A stretch of 64,000 nt of DNA from Chersky-840 sp963764205. Its GTDB lineage: Bacteria > Actinomycetota > Acidimicrobiia > Acidimicrobiales > UBA8190. Made by a program: the position numbers and the translations under genes. Each line of letters opens with the position of its first letter. Positions within the stretch are counted from its first letter, which is position 1. The stretch covers positions 1,612,001 to 1,676,000 of the forward strand of contig CAVXRN010000006.1 in assembly GCA_963764205.1 (NCBI GenBank). The letters run 5' to 3'. This document shows, in pieces, positions 36,141-44,588 of the stretch. A model generated the notes under the pieces. That model was not told the origin of the DNA, did not search any database, and worked only from the letters and a program-made list of their open reading frames with translations.

Positions 36141-36444
36141 GCCGATGCTCCCATCCCCTGGCTGCCCGTAGTGTACGAGCCCGTCCGATGCCACAGAGAG
36201 CCGCCGGTCCGGCGCTCATAGGTGCCGCTCCCGGCGGGGGTCCGGGTTGGGATCGCTATGGCGTCCAGGTGATCGTTGCGTCGATCGGTTGAGCCCGCAG
36301 GGGATCCTGGTCGCGTCGTGTACCCATCTGAAACCATCCTCAACGTGCCGATGCCAGTAACCCACCCTGGGATCGGATCGCCCGTTATTCGCTGCTCAGA
36401 GCGTCCTGTTCGGGGGCACGCACGGCGCTCGCTGTGCCACGCTG
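36141..36444. other. Divergent intergenic region with repeat copy
   Basis: About 300 bp between divergent genes. A repeat block at 36298-36336 (GGGGATCCTGG..CCATCTG) matches 23520-23568. No promoter is certain. Confidence 0.45.
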
Positions 36445-36900
36445 GTGGCTGTGGATGATCCGGTCGAACATTTCTCCCAGCAGGGTTTCATCCAGTTCCT
36501 CGCCTTTGAACCGGTCGAAGCAGGCGGCGGCAAGGCTGTCATCAGGCTCGACCCGAAGCCGGAGCACCTGAACCACAACGGGACGATCAATGCCGCCGTC
36601 CTCTATGGACTGGCCGAGGTGGCGGGGGCAGGTGCTGTTGTGGCCGACATGCTCGACCTTGCTGCCCGGAGCTACACGGTTGTGAAGAAGGCGACCATCG
36701 AGTACCTCACCCCGGCCCGAGGAATCGTTGAGGCCACCGGCATTGTGGCCGAAAGTGTGCTGGCGGATGCAGAGGAGCGGGTTCAGGCCGGTGCAGCCGC
36801 AGAGGTCCAAGCACCGGTGTCGGTCACCGACGAGCACGGGACCTTGGTTGCCACTGTCGAGTTCACGGTGGCGATCCGGCCAAAGCGCAAGCGCGAATAG
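36445..36900 (+). CDS. Hotdog-fold thioesterase (DUF4442/PaaI-like)
   Basis: Hotdog-fold protein of 151 aa. 'FLAFEPVEAGGGKAVIRLDPKPEHLNHNGTINAAVLYGLAEVAGAGAVVADM' has the hotdog helix with 'HLNHNGTINAAVLYGLAE' in place of the classic 'HxxxGxxHGG..a.lae', and 'KATIEYLTPARG' is the typical central strand. Such proteins hydrolyse acyl-CoA or hold acyl groups. It starts at GTG 36445; no strong RBS. No partner gene indicates its substrate. Confidence 0.75.
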   Translation: MAVDDPVEHFSQQGFIQFLAFEPVEAGGGKAVIRLDPKPEHLNHNGTINAAVLYGLAEVAGAGAVVADMLDLAARSYTVVKKATIEYLTPARGIVEATGIVAESVLADAEERVQAGAAAEVQAPVSVTDEHGTLVATVEFTVAIRPKRKRE

Positions 36901-37348
36901 CCAGCCGCAAAGTGCCGGTCCCGGTCGGGGTTGGGTCACCGGTCGAGGGGTCAAGGCCACCCGGTACTCGGGGCGGTACACCGGTACTGATCCTGGGTGG
37001 CGCACGGACAATGTCGGTGCCGGTGGGCTCTAGGGTTCTCCAGTCGAGGATTTGAACCGGAGCATCATGGGAGATACCGCCTGGGCCGCTCCTGTAACTC
37101 ACAGCCACCCGCTCCGGGTTCGGGAGGGCGAATTGTCGTTATGCACACTCTTTCGCTTCCCCGTGACAGTCACGGGAGCCCGAGGTCGATTCGCCCGGTG
37201 ACCCGGGGGTGCGGTGCCCCTGCCCGGTATCGGGTGATCCCGGGCGGTGGCCGGATCCGCTGGGGCCGACTCCAAGGCGAGCCGGACCGAGACCTATACG
37301 GCATTATGAGCTGGTGTCGGATAGCCGATTCATCGATCCTCGGTCTGA
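36901..37348. other. Intergenic with repeat-like blocks
   Basis: About 450 bp. CCGGTACTCGGGG (36961-36973) recurs at 29602 and 37954, and CGGGTGATCCCG near 37231 resembles the repeat core. A tRNA-T-arm-like string (GAGGATTTGAACCGG, about 37046) has no surrounding cloverleaf. No gene seen. Confidence 0.45.
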
Positions 37349-37894
37349 ATGAGCGAGATCCCAGGAGCGATCTCCGTCGGGCGCCGCGTCGTGGTGACCG
37401 GCATGGCCGGGGCGGGCAAGAGCACATTCTCGCGAGCACTCTCGGCAAAAAGTGGCGTTCCTGTCATTGTTCTCGACCTCGACTTCTGGAAGCCCGGTTG
37501 GATAGAGCCGACCGAGGACGAGTGGCGCGAGAAGCAGAGGGGATTGCTCGCCAGCGATGCCTGGATCGCCGACGGCAACTACCACGCCACGCTCGATCTT
37601 CGGCTTGAGCGAGCAGACACGGTGGTGTTCCTCGACACACGGTGGTGGATCTGCGCATGGCGCGCGCTTGTGCGCGGGGTTCGCACGCGCCCGGTTGGCT
37701 TCGAGCTACCGAAGGGCTGTGAGGAGTCCCGCTGGCGCCGTTTGCGAGATGAATGGTGCCTGGTTTGGCACATCTGGCGAGGCCGCCGTTCTGAGCGCGA
37801 AAGAGAGCTGAGGATCCTGTCGCAGCATGGAAAGCATGTCGCGGTGTACCAGCTCCGCTCCAAGTGCGTGGTGCGCGAGTTCCTCGACACATGA
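37349..37894 (+). CDS. P-loop kinase, FlaR/adenylate-kinase-like
   Basis: Nucleotide kinase-like protein of 181 aa. Walker A is 'VVVTGMAGAGKSTFSRAL'. 'VIVLDLDFWKPGWIEPTEDEW' and 'DAWIADGNYHATLDLRLERADTVVFLDT' are the signature blocks of the FlaR/topology-modulation group of adenylate-kinase-like P-loop proteins. An Arg-rich region (RWRRLRDEW..WRGRRSER) could be the lid. The substrate is not known for most members. It stands alone between repeat-rich gaps. Confidence 0.8.
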   Translation: MSEIPGAISVGRRVVVTGMAGAGKSTFSRALSAKSGVPVIVLDLDFWKPGWIEPTEDEWREKQRGLLASDAWIADGNYHATLDLRLERADTVVFLDTRWWICAWRALVRGVRTRPVGFELPKGCEESRWRRLRDEWCLVWHIWRGRRSERERELRILSQHGKHVAVYQLRSKCVVREFLDT

Positions 37895-38234
37895 GTGCCG
37901 CTCGCGACCGGCGTCAGGCTTCATCGGCCAAGACGGGTAGTGGTCGTGGGCATCCGGTACTCGGGGGTATGCGCCCCCAGCTAGCCACTGGTGAGCCATG
38001 CCGGTGGTCCTGAAACCGGCTGCCGCGCCTGAAGGCCACCCGACCGGGATCATCACCAGGCGCTGAACATTTCCGTGCGCGTCAGGTCGGAGGTGAGTCC
38101 GTGATCTTCGGACTGATTCGGCTCCGGCAGACGATTCGTCGCCCACCCTGAACCGGGTGATCTCGCCTGGGGCGGCGGCCCGCGGGACCAGGCGGCGTGT
38201 CCACCCTGGGCCCGGCAATCCCGAGCGGTCCACG
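37895..38234. other. Intergenic filled by dispersed repeat
   Basis: 340 bp. The repeat copy at 37940-38075 takes up much of it, and CCGGGTGATCTCGCC near 38152 looks like a further fragment in the other orientation. Confidence 0.5.
37940..38075 (+). repeat. Dispersed intergenic repeat, copy
   Basis: Holds CCGGTACTCGGGG (37954-37966), TATGCGCCCCCAG, GCCGCGCCTGAAGG (38022-38035), CCGGGATCATCACC and GCTGAACATTTCCG (38062-38075, identical to 23735-23748), in the same order as other copies. Confidence 0.7.
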
Positions 38235-39323
38235 ATGGGTCAGGATGTGATCGTGAGCGACGCTGCCAGGCAGCCTGAACCCCTCATGGCGGTCGGTGAC
38301 CCCACCCGGCCGGCCATTCGGCGTGCGGTCTTCCGGTCAATGGTCACCGCGGCGGTCTTCTTCTTGCTCACGGGCCCCGTGAAGCAGATCAAGCCCCTCT
38401 ACAACCACGCGCCTTGGTTGAACGATCCCTTCGACACCGTCGTGTCCTTCATGATGTTCTTTGTCCCATTCGTCACTTTTCTCTGCGCAGTTCGCGTGTG
38501 GCTGTGCCGGACGCATGAGCCTTTGCCCCTCGGGCGGGTGCGCGACATCCTGCGGGCGTGCCGCGTGGTGCTCGCCGCTATCGCCATCACCGCGCTGAGC
38601 GAGTGGATCAGTATTGCCATTGGGGAGAACCGCTCACAGTGGGATGCGGCAACAGCGCTTCAGGTCGCCTTTCTGGTCATCATCAGCCTGCTGGCAGGTA
38701 GGGCGTTCTTTGCCCTCCATCGGCTCGGAGGGGCGAGCGGGGTTGCGATGCCGAGCGTCGGGGACGCGAGCGACTGGTTCGATGACGCCGTTGTGGTCGC
38801 TCGGAGCGAGATTCGCTGGCTGGGACCCCTTCGGGGCTTGGGCCTGCGACTGTTGGCGTGGCTGGAGCGTGAACCGCTAGCAGCCGTTCGTGCCCATCCC
38901 GTACGAGTGGCTTCACTGCTTTGCGTGGCCTTCGGGACGGTCGTGGGAGTCAATCAGGGAGTGGCTGAGGGCTACGACGCTTCGAGCATGCTCGTCGCGG
39001 CGTCTCTGCTCGCCTGCGGGATGTTCGCGCTCGTGGTCGGGACTGGTGGCTATTTAGGACTTGTGCGAGGGGTCTGGCGGCTCCAAGGCGCACGGAGGCG
39101 CGCCTTGGATGCGACGGTCGTGACCTGCTTCGGCGTCATCGTCGCCTTTGCGTTTCGCTACCACCTCTGGTGGGTCGCTGGCAGTACGAATGCCGTGGCG
39201 GGAAATCGCCAACTTCTCGCAATACTGGCGACCTTCGCAGGCCCGATCTTCGGAGCGACGTTCGTCTTTGAGACGATCACCGGGAGGCACGCTGCCAGCC
39301 GCGATGGCGCTGGCGAGAACTAG
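38235..39323 (+). CDS. Hypothetical multi-pass membrane protein
   Basis: Integral membrane protein of 362 aa with about eight hydrophobic segments (among them 'VTAAVFFLLTGPV', 'VVSFMMFFVPFVTFLCAVRVWL', 'VAFLVIISLLAGRAFFAL', 'MLVAASLLACGMFALVVGTGGYLG', 'VTCFGVIVAFAFRYHLWWV'). A cytoplasmic or external loop of about 70 aa lies in the middle. I choose ATG 38235 because the frame upstream lies in repeat sequence. No family is recognised. Confidence 0.65.
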   Translation: MGQDVIVSDAARQPEPLMAVGDPTRPAIRRAVFRSMVTAAVFFLLTGPVKQIKPLYNHAPWLNDPFDTVVSFMMFFVPFVTFLCAVRVWLCRTHEPLPLGRVRDILRACRVVLAAIAITALSEWISIAIGENRSQWDAATALQVAFLVIISLLAGRAFFALHRLGGASGVAMPSVGDASDWFDDAVVVARSEIRWLGPLRGLGLRLLAWLEREPLAAVRAHPVRVASLLCVAFGTVVGVNQGVAEGYDASSMLVAASLLACGMFALVVGTGGYLGLVRGVWRLQGARRRALDATVVTCFGVIVAFAFRYHLWWVAGSTNAVAGNRQLLAILATFAGPIFGATFVFETITGRHAASRDGAGEN

Positions 39324-39636
39324 GTCTGGCTCCACATCGAGGACGTGCTCAAATAGCGCATATTCGGGGCTATGCGCTGCCGGTATCTTTCTCCGCGTCC
39401 GATGGGTTGGACCTGTTTCAGGTAACCGCGCCGATTGGCGACCCTGTGGGTGCCGAAAATGTCATCCGTAATCGTCTAGCTGGACTTTCTCGTCGAGCTC
39501 TTGCAAGCGAGCCCAGCATCGCCGCGTCAGACTTCCGAAGAGTCGCGTCCACAAGGCGTGATGGTTATCTCACACATAGCTGCAGTGGCTGTGGGCAGGG
39601 GTATTCGCTGGGTCGAGCTCTCCCGTCTTAGGGCCG
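39324..39636. other. Upstream region of kdp operon with repeat copy
   Basis: About 310 bp. A dispersed repeat copy occupies 39362-39450. No coding frame is seen. Confidence 0.5.
39362..39450 (+). repeat. Dispersed intergenic repeat, copy
   Basis: Aligns block by block with 23634-23720: TCGGGGCTATGCG, then GT.TCTT.CTC.GCGTCCG, TTCAGGT and G.GACCC, with many single differences between. It is the most upstream element of the kdp region. Confidence 0.6.
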
Positions 39637-39655
39637 TTTATGTCTTTTTTATGTC
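39637..39655 (+). promoter_or_regulatory. KdpE-like binding site
   Basis: TTTATGTC occurs at 39637-39644 and 39648-39655, an 11-bp direct repeat in a T-rich frame. It closely resembles the E. coli KdpE site (TTTATAC followed by a T-run and TACACC), as I recall it. OmpR-type regulators bind direct repeats with this one-turn spacing. The box lies about 55-70 bp before the first start codon, where an activator would bind. Confidence 0.5.
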
Positions 39656-39695
39656 CGGGGCGGTTTGTTTACAACGTGTTTACGCCCGGCGGGCG

Positions 39696-39701
39696 AATAC
39701 T
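39696..39701 (+). promoter_or_regulatory. Possible kdp -10 box
   Basis: AATACT ends 7 nt before the ATG at 39709, the leaderless spacing seen at other genes here. No good -35 box at standard spacing; two GTTTAC hexamers 11 bp apart lie between it and the KdpE-like site. Confidence 0.3.
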
Positions 39702-39708
39702 CGAATAC

Positions 39709-39792
39709 ATGGCTGACTTCTTGGCAGTGCTCGGCGTCATCTTGTTCGTTGCCGTCATGCTCGGCCTCATCTGGTGTCTGGAGCGGGTATGA
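39709..39792 (+). CDS. 27-aa membrane peptide ahead of kdpF
   Basis: Tiny ORF: MADFLAVLGVILFVAVMLGL followed by IWCLERV. It is one hydrophobic helix with a charged C-terminal end. Its stop overlaps the kdpF start (ATGA), so translation is coupled. The size, helix and position are those of an extra small subunit or leader peptide in the Kdp complex. It differs from KdpF, which follows as a separate ORF. I have the impression that similar 'hydrophobic helix + C[ED]R' peptides precede kdpF in other bacteria, but cannot confirm it. Confidence 0.65.
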   Translation: MADFLAVLGVILFVAVMLGLIWCLERV

Positions 39793-39878
39793 CCGTCGTC
39801 CAGGGCATCCTGCTCGCGATCTCGATCATTATGTTCATCTACCTCGGCATCGCCATGTTCAAGCCCGAGTGGTTCTGA
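39789..39878 (+). CDS. kdpF: KdpF, small subunit of K+-transporting ATPase
   Basis: 29-aa single-helix peptide, MTVVQGILLAISIIMFIYLG then IAMFKPEWF. 'YLG.AMFKPEWF' is the family's C-terminal pattern (YL.yALl.PE.F). KdpF stabilises the KdpABC complex in the membrane. It overlaps the preceding peptide by 4 nt and kdpA by 1 nt (TGATG). Confidence 0.9.
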   Translation: MTVVQGILLAISIIMFIYLGIAMFKPEWF

Positions 39879-41567
39879 TGAGCTTCTTCTGGACCATCGT
39901 CGTTCTCGTCATCGCCTTAGGGATCACGTGGCGGTACTTGGGTTCGTACATGGCGGCTGTCTTCGACGGGCGTGTCCACTTCCTGGGCTGGGCCGAACGC
40001 CCGTTCTACCGGTTGCTCGGCACCGGTCCCGACCAGGAGCAGACCTGGAAGCGCTACGCCGGTTCTCTCGTGATCTTCTCCGGCGCCTTCCTTGGTGTTG
40101 GCTATCTGCTGCTGAGGATTCAGGGTTCCCTGGGGCTCAACCCGCAGCACTTCGGCGCCGTGCCGCCCGCGCTCAGTTTCAACACGGCCACGTCGTTCCT
40201 GACCAACACGAACTGGCAGAACTACGGCGGCGAGACAACCATGTCGTACTTTTCCCAGATCGGCGTACTCACTGTTCAGCAGTTCGTAAGTGCGGCCGTC
40301 GGGATCGCGGTGGCGATCGCCTTGGTCCGGGGCTTCGCACGCCGGAATTCTCGAGACGATCGGCAACTTCTGGGTCGACATCACGCGGTGCATGCTCTAC
40401 ATCCTCCTCCCCATTGCGTTTCTGGCCGGCATCATCCTCGTCGGTCAGGGGGCCGTCCAGACACTGTCCGGGCCCGTCAGCATTCACAACTCGCTGAACG
40501 GCGTGTCTCAGACCATCGCCCGTGGTCCCGCGGGATTCATGGGCGCGATCATGCAACTCGGGACCAATGGTGGCGGGTTCTTCAACGTCGACCTGGCTCA
40601 TCCCCTGGAGAACCCGACGGGCCTCACCAACCTTCTCTACATCTGGCTCACCCTCTCCATCCCCTTCGCGCTCACCTACACCTTCGGGAAGATGGTGGGA
40701 AGCATTCGCCATGGCGTCGCCCTGCTGGCCGCCATGGTGTTGATCTTCGGTGTGTGGGTCGGGTTCACCAGCTACGCCGAGCACCAGAACAACCCTGCGG
40801 TCGTCACCGCCGGTGTCCACTCCACGGTTGGGAACACCGAAGGCAAGGAGGTGCGATTCGGCGATACCACCAGCGCCCTCTTCAACATATCGATGACCCA
40901 GACTTCCGACGGTGCTGTCGACAGCGCCACCGACTCGTACAATCCGATGGGCGGCTTCGGTGCGATGACCGGCATGATGCTGGGGGAGGTCACCCCGGGG
41001 GGCACCGGGAGCGGGCTCTACACCATCCTCATCTACGCCATCATCGCCGTGTTCATCGGCGGCCTGATGATCGGGCGAACGCCGGAGTACTTGGGCAAGA
41101 AGATACAAGCCAAAGAAATCAAGCTTGCCGGCCTCGGTGCCTTGGTGATGCCCATCATCGTGCTCGTGTTCACTGCGATCGCGGTGTCCATCCACGCCGG
41201 GCGGGCCGGCCCGCTCAATGCCGGTCCACATGGCTTCAGTGAGATTCTCTACGGCCTCACCTCCCAGGCCAACAACAACGGATCAGCAATGGCCGGACTG
41301 ACTGGCGACACGACCTTCTACAACGTAATTGGCGCCGTTGACATGCTGATCGGCCGCTTCGCCATCATGATTCCCGCCTTGGCTCTGGCAGGGTCGCTCG
41401 CGGCCAAGACCCCCGTTCCGGAATCGCTCGGGACCTTTAGAACCGACAATGGCATGTTCGTCGGACTAACGGTCGGAGTGATCATCATCATCGGTGGCCT
41501 GACCTTCTTCCCTGCCGTCTCACTTGGCCCCATCGTCGAGCAGCTCAGCCACGGAAAGTTCTTCTAA
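39878..41567 (+). CDS. kdpA: KdpA, potassium-binding subunit, one frameshift
   Basis: K+-selective channel-like subunit of the Kdp P-type ATPase. From ATG 39878 the frame reads 'MSFFWTIVVLVIALGITWRYLGSYMA' and 'NTATSFLTNTNWQNYGGE' (a selectivity-filter region) up to 'ALVRGFARRNS'. It then shifts near 40348-40353 into 'ETIGNFWVDITRCMLYILLP', 'LGTNGGGFFNVDLAHPLENP' (another filter loop) and 'LTSQANNNGSAMAGL'. Length 1690 is 3n+1, so one extra base explains everything; repaired KdpA has 562 aa, the normal size. The stop overlaps the kdpB start (TAATG). Confidence 0.92.
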
Positions 41568-43633
41568 TGACCACCTTGACCACACAACCCCTGCCTGAGC
41601 CGAATACCACGCCCCGCGGCGTGGCCGAGGCCCGGAGCCTCTTCGACCGCCAGATCCTGCGTCAGGCGCTGGTCGACGCCCTCAAAAAGTTCGACCCCCG
41701 TATCCAGGTCAAGAACCCCGTCATGTTCGTGGTCCTGGTGGGGAGCGTGGTCACCCTCATCGAGTCGATTGCCCACCCCGGACTCTTCACCTGGTCCATC
41801 ACCATCTGGCTGTTCCTTACGGTGATGTTCGCCAACTTCGCCGAGGCCATGGCCGAAGGACGAGGCAAGGCCCAGGCCGACACACTGCGCAAGATGCGCT
41901 CCGAGACCGAAGCGCGCCGTTTGCGTCCGGATGGCACCGAAGAGCGGGTCGCGGCGGCGGAGCTGGCCAAGGGCGACCTGGTGGTGTGCGAGGCGGGCGA
42001 CCCCATTCCCTCCGACGGCGAGATCGTCGAAGGCGTGGCCTCGGTGGACGAATCGGCCATCACGGGGGAGTCAGCGCCCGTCATCCGCGAGTCGGGCGGG
42101 GACCGCTCCGCCGTCACGGGCGGCACCAAGGTGCTGTCGGACCGCATCGTGGTGCGCATCACCGCAGAACGGGGCCACACGTTCTTGGACCGCATGATCA
42201 CCCTGGTGGAGGGGGCGAACCGCCAGAAGACCCCCAATGAGATCGCCCTCACCATCCTCCTCGCGGTGCTGACCATCGTCTTCATCCCAGTGGTCGTCAC
42301 GTTGCAGCCCTTCGGCCATTACTCGGGGGCGACGGTGTCGGTCGTCGTCCTGGTGTCACTGCTCGTGTGCCTCATCCCAACCACCATCGGGGCGTTGCTG
42401 TCGGCCATCGGCATCGCGGGGATGGACCGGCTGGTGCAGCGCAACGTGCTCGCCATGAGCGGTCGTGCCGTCGAGGCGGCCGGCGACGTCCAGACGCTGC
42501 TCCTCGACAAGACGGGCACGATCACCCTGGGCAACCGCATGGCATCGGCGTTCTATCCCGTGGGAGGCCACAGCGAAGAGGAGCTGGCCGACGCGGCGCA
42601 GCTGGCCTCGCTGGCCGACGAGACCCCCGAAGGCCGCTCCATCGTGGTGCTGGCCAAGGAGCGTTTCGCCATCCGCGAGCGCGACCTGGGCGAGGACCAC
42701 ACGTTCGTCCCGTTCTCGGCCACGACCCGGATGTCGGGCCTCGACACCGACGGGCGTCGCATCCGCAAGGGCGCGGCGGACTCGGTGCGCCACTGGGTCG
42801 AGGAGCAGGGCGGCACGCCGCCCGAAGGCCTGGGTGCCATTGTGGAGCGCACATCTCGGGCCGGCTCCACCCCCCTCGTGGTGGCCGACGGACCGACCGT
42901 CCTCGGCGTCATCGAGCTGAAGGACGTGGTCAAGCAGGGCATCCGGGAGAAGTTCGACGAGATGCGCCGCATGGGCATCCGTACCGTCATGATCACCGGC
43001 GACAACCCCCTCACCGCGGCGGCCATCGCCCAGGAGGCCGGTGTCGACGACTTCCTGGCCGAGGCGACCCCCGAAGCCAAGATGGCGCTCATCCGGTCCG
43101 AGCAGGAGGGCGGGAAGCTCATCGCCATGACCGGTGACGGCACCAACGACGCGCCGGCGCTGGCCCAGGCCGATGTGGGCGTGGCCATGAACACCGGGAC
43201 CACCGCAGCCAAAGAGGCCGGCAACATGGTGGACCTCGACTCCAACCCGACGAAGCTCATCGACGTGGTCGAGATCGGCAAACAGCTCCTGATCACCCGG
43301 GGCTCGCTCACCACGTTCTCGATCGCCAACGACGTGGCCAAGTACTTCGCCATCATCCCGGCTCTGTTCGTCGCCACCTATCCGCAGCTCAACACGCTCA
43401 ACATCATGAAGCTCCACAGCGCCCAGAGTGCCGTGCTCTCGGCTGTGATCTTCAACGCGCTGGTCATCGTGGCGCTCATCCCTCTGGCGCTGCGCGGCGT
43501 GCGGTTCCGCGCTGCCGGATCGGCCGCCATCCTGCGCCGCAACGTCTTCATCTACGGGGTCGGCGGCATCATCGTCCCCTTCATCTTCATCAAGCTCATC
43601 GACCTCATCCTGGTCGCCCTCCACGCCTACTGA
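41567..43633 (+). CDS. kdpB: KdpB, catalytic P-type ATPase subunit
   Basis: ATP-hydrolysing subunit of 688 aa, intact. The phosphorylation loop 'LLLDKTGTITLGN' holds the catalytic Asp; actuator loop 'DESAITGESAPVIRES' carries TGES; the N-domain shows 'IRKGAADSVRHWV' (KGA); the hinge is 'MITGDNPLTAAAIA' and 'AMTGDGTNDAPALAQADVGVAM'. Membrane helices flank these ('VLTIVFIPVVVTL', 'SLLVCLIPTTIGALLSAIGI'). It sits between kdpA and kdpC in the standard order. Confidence 0.97.
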   Translation: MTTLTTQPLPEPNTTPRGVAEARSLFDRQILRQALVDALKKFDPRIQVKNPVMFVVLVGSVVTLIESIAHPGLFTWSITIWLFLTVMFANFAEAMAEGRGKAQADTLRKMRSETEARRLRPDGTEERVAAAELAKGDLVVCEAGDPIPSDGEIVEGVASVDESAITGESAPVIRESGGDRSAVTGGTKVLSDRIVVRITAERGHTFLDRMITLVEGANRQKTPNEIALTILLAVLTIVFIPVVVTLQPFGHYSGATVSVVVLVSLLVCLIPTTIGALLSAIGIAGMDRLVQRNVLAMSGRAVEAAGDVQTLLLDKTGTITLGNRMASAFYPVGGHSEEELADAAQLASLADETPEGRSIVVLAKERFAIRERDLGEDHTFVPFSATTRMSGLDTDGRRIRKGAADSVRHWVEEQGGTPPEGLGAIVERTSRAGSTPLVVADGPTVLGVIELKDVVKQGIREKFDEMRRMGIRTVMITGDNPLTAAAIAQEAGVDDFLAEATPEAKMALIRSEQEGGKLIAMTGDGTNDAPALAQADVGVAMNTGTTAAKEAGNMVDLDSNPTKLIDVVEIGKQLLITRGSLTTFSIANDVAKYFAIIPALFVATYPQLNTLNIMKLHSAQSAVLSAVIFNALVIVALIPLALRGVRFRAAGSAAILRRNVFIYGVGGIIVPFIFIKLIDLILVALHAY

Positions 43634-43643
43634 TGGAGACGCT

Positions 43644-44276
43644 GTGATACTCACCTACCTCCGCCGCTCGGTCCTCGCCATCGTGGTCTTCACGGTGTTC
43701 TTCGGGTTCGTCTACGCCTTCGTCGGCACAGGAGTGGCCCAAGCCCTCTTTCGGCACCAAGCCGACGGCTCGATCACGGCAAACGGCTCGACGCTCATCG
43801 GCCAGAGCTGGTCTCAAACCAAATGTCCAGGGCACCCGCTGGGCAGCTGCGTGTTCCAGGGTCGTCCCGACAACCTCGGCCCGTACGCCGCCGATCCCAA
43901 GGCGACACCTCCGGCGCCAGGAGGCAACAACCCCTTGGTGGCCAACGGGATCAGCGGGGAGTCCGCTGCTTCCAACCTGGGGCCTCGATCCAAGGTCCTG
44001 TTGAGCAACACCCAGGCACTTGTCGCCTACTGGCACAGTCGAGGCGTGAACCCCACCCCTGACCTCGTGACGACGTCGGCCAGCGGCCTCGACCCCGACA
44101 TCACGCCGCAGGACGCCATCGCCCAGATCCCCATGGTCTCCAGGGCCACGGGCATCTCCCCGTCTGCGTTGCGGGCACTCATTGCACGCGAGACCAACGG
44201 CGCACAGCTGGGGTTCCTCGGGAGCAGGTACCTCAACGTCCTCCAGCTCAATGAGGCGCTCGCCCGACTTCGGTGA
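43644..44276 (+). CDS. kdpC: KdpC subunit of K+-transporting ATPase
   Basis: Single-pass subunit of 210 aa. N-terminal anchor 'LRRSVLAIVVFTVFFGFVYAFVGTGVAQALF', then the external domain with 'GSTLIGQSW' and the C-terminal motif 'DITPQDAIAQIPMVSRATGI' leading to 'LRALIARETNGAQLGFLGSRYLNVLQLNEAL', all standard KdpC blocks. An insertion around 'PAPGGNNPLVANGISGESAASNLGP' is the normal variable loop. GTG 43644 has GGAG upstream. Its end overlaps the next gene by 4 nt (GTGA). Confidence 0.95.
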   Translation: MILTYLRRSVLAIVVFTVFFGFVYAFVGTGVAQALFRHQADGSITANGSTLIGQSWSQTKCPGHPLGSCVFQGRPDNLGPYAADPKATPPAPGGNNPLVANGISGESAASNLGPRSKVLLSNTQALVAYWHSRGVNPTPDLVTTSASGLDPDITPQDAIAQIPMVSRATGISPSALRALIARETNGAQLGFLGSRYLNVLQLNEALARLR

Positions 44277-44587
44277 ACGGATGGGAATCCGGCTCGGGTG
44301 AGTGCTGGGGTGGGCGGCCCGTCGCTCGCCGCGTCGCCGACGCTGCCCCCCGACGGCGGGTCGTGATCGCCGGGACGATCGTGAACGTCGAAGTGGGACG
44401 GTGGCGCCGGGTGGCAGCCTGCACCGCTGTGCTCGACGACGGCACGGGTCGAGTGACCCTCGTCTTCACCGGTGCCCGCCCCGTGCCCGGACTGGTGGAG
44501 GGTGCGAGGTGCCGCGTCGAAGGTACGGTGCTCGCAGAGGACGGGGAGCTGAGCGTATGGAATCCCCTCTACCGCTTCGAGCTCTGA
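44273..44587 (+). CDS. OB-fold nucleic-acid-binding-like protein
   Basis: Small protein of 104 aa. 'RVVIAGTIVNVEVGRWRRVAACTAVLDDGTGRVTLVFTGARPVPGLVEGARCRVEGTVLAEDGELSVWNPLYRFEL' has the five-strand OB-fold pattern (G.V..v......a.l.DgtG...l.f.g...i.Gl..G......G.v....g....NP.Y). It overlaps kdpC by 4 nt and is 1 nt from the kdpD-like gene, so it is inside the operon. In actinobacteria a similar OB-fold gene lies near the TrkA-type K+ uptake genes (Rv2694c beside ceoB/ceoC in M. tuberculosis), which makes the link to potassium notable. The role is unknown. Confidence 0.7.
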   Translation: MNGWESGSGECWGGRPVARRVADAAPRRRVVIAGTIVNVEVGRWRRVAACTAVLDDGTGRVTLVFTGARPVPGLVEGARCRVEGTVLAEDGELSVWNPLYRFEL

Positions 44588-44588
44588 G

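Noticed and set aside
37040..37065. tRNA-like GATTTGAACC string in an intergenic gap
   Set aside because: Only the T-loop consensus is present; flanks do not fold.
42356..43654. Long minus-strand open frame of 432 codons opposite kdpB
   Set aside because: Shadow of KdpB; composition (HDE/GR-rich) is an artefact of high GC.
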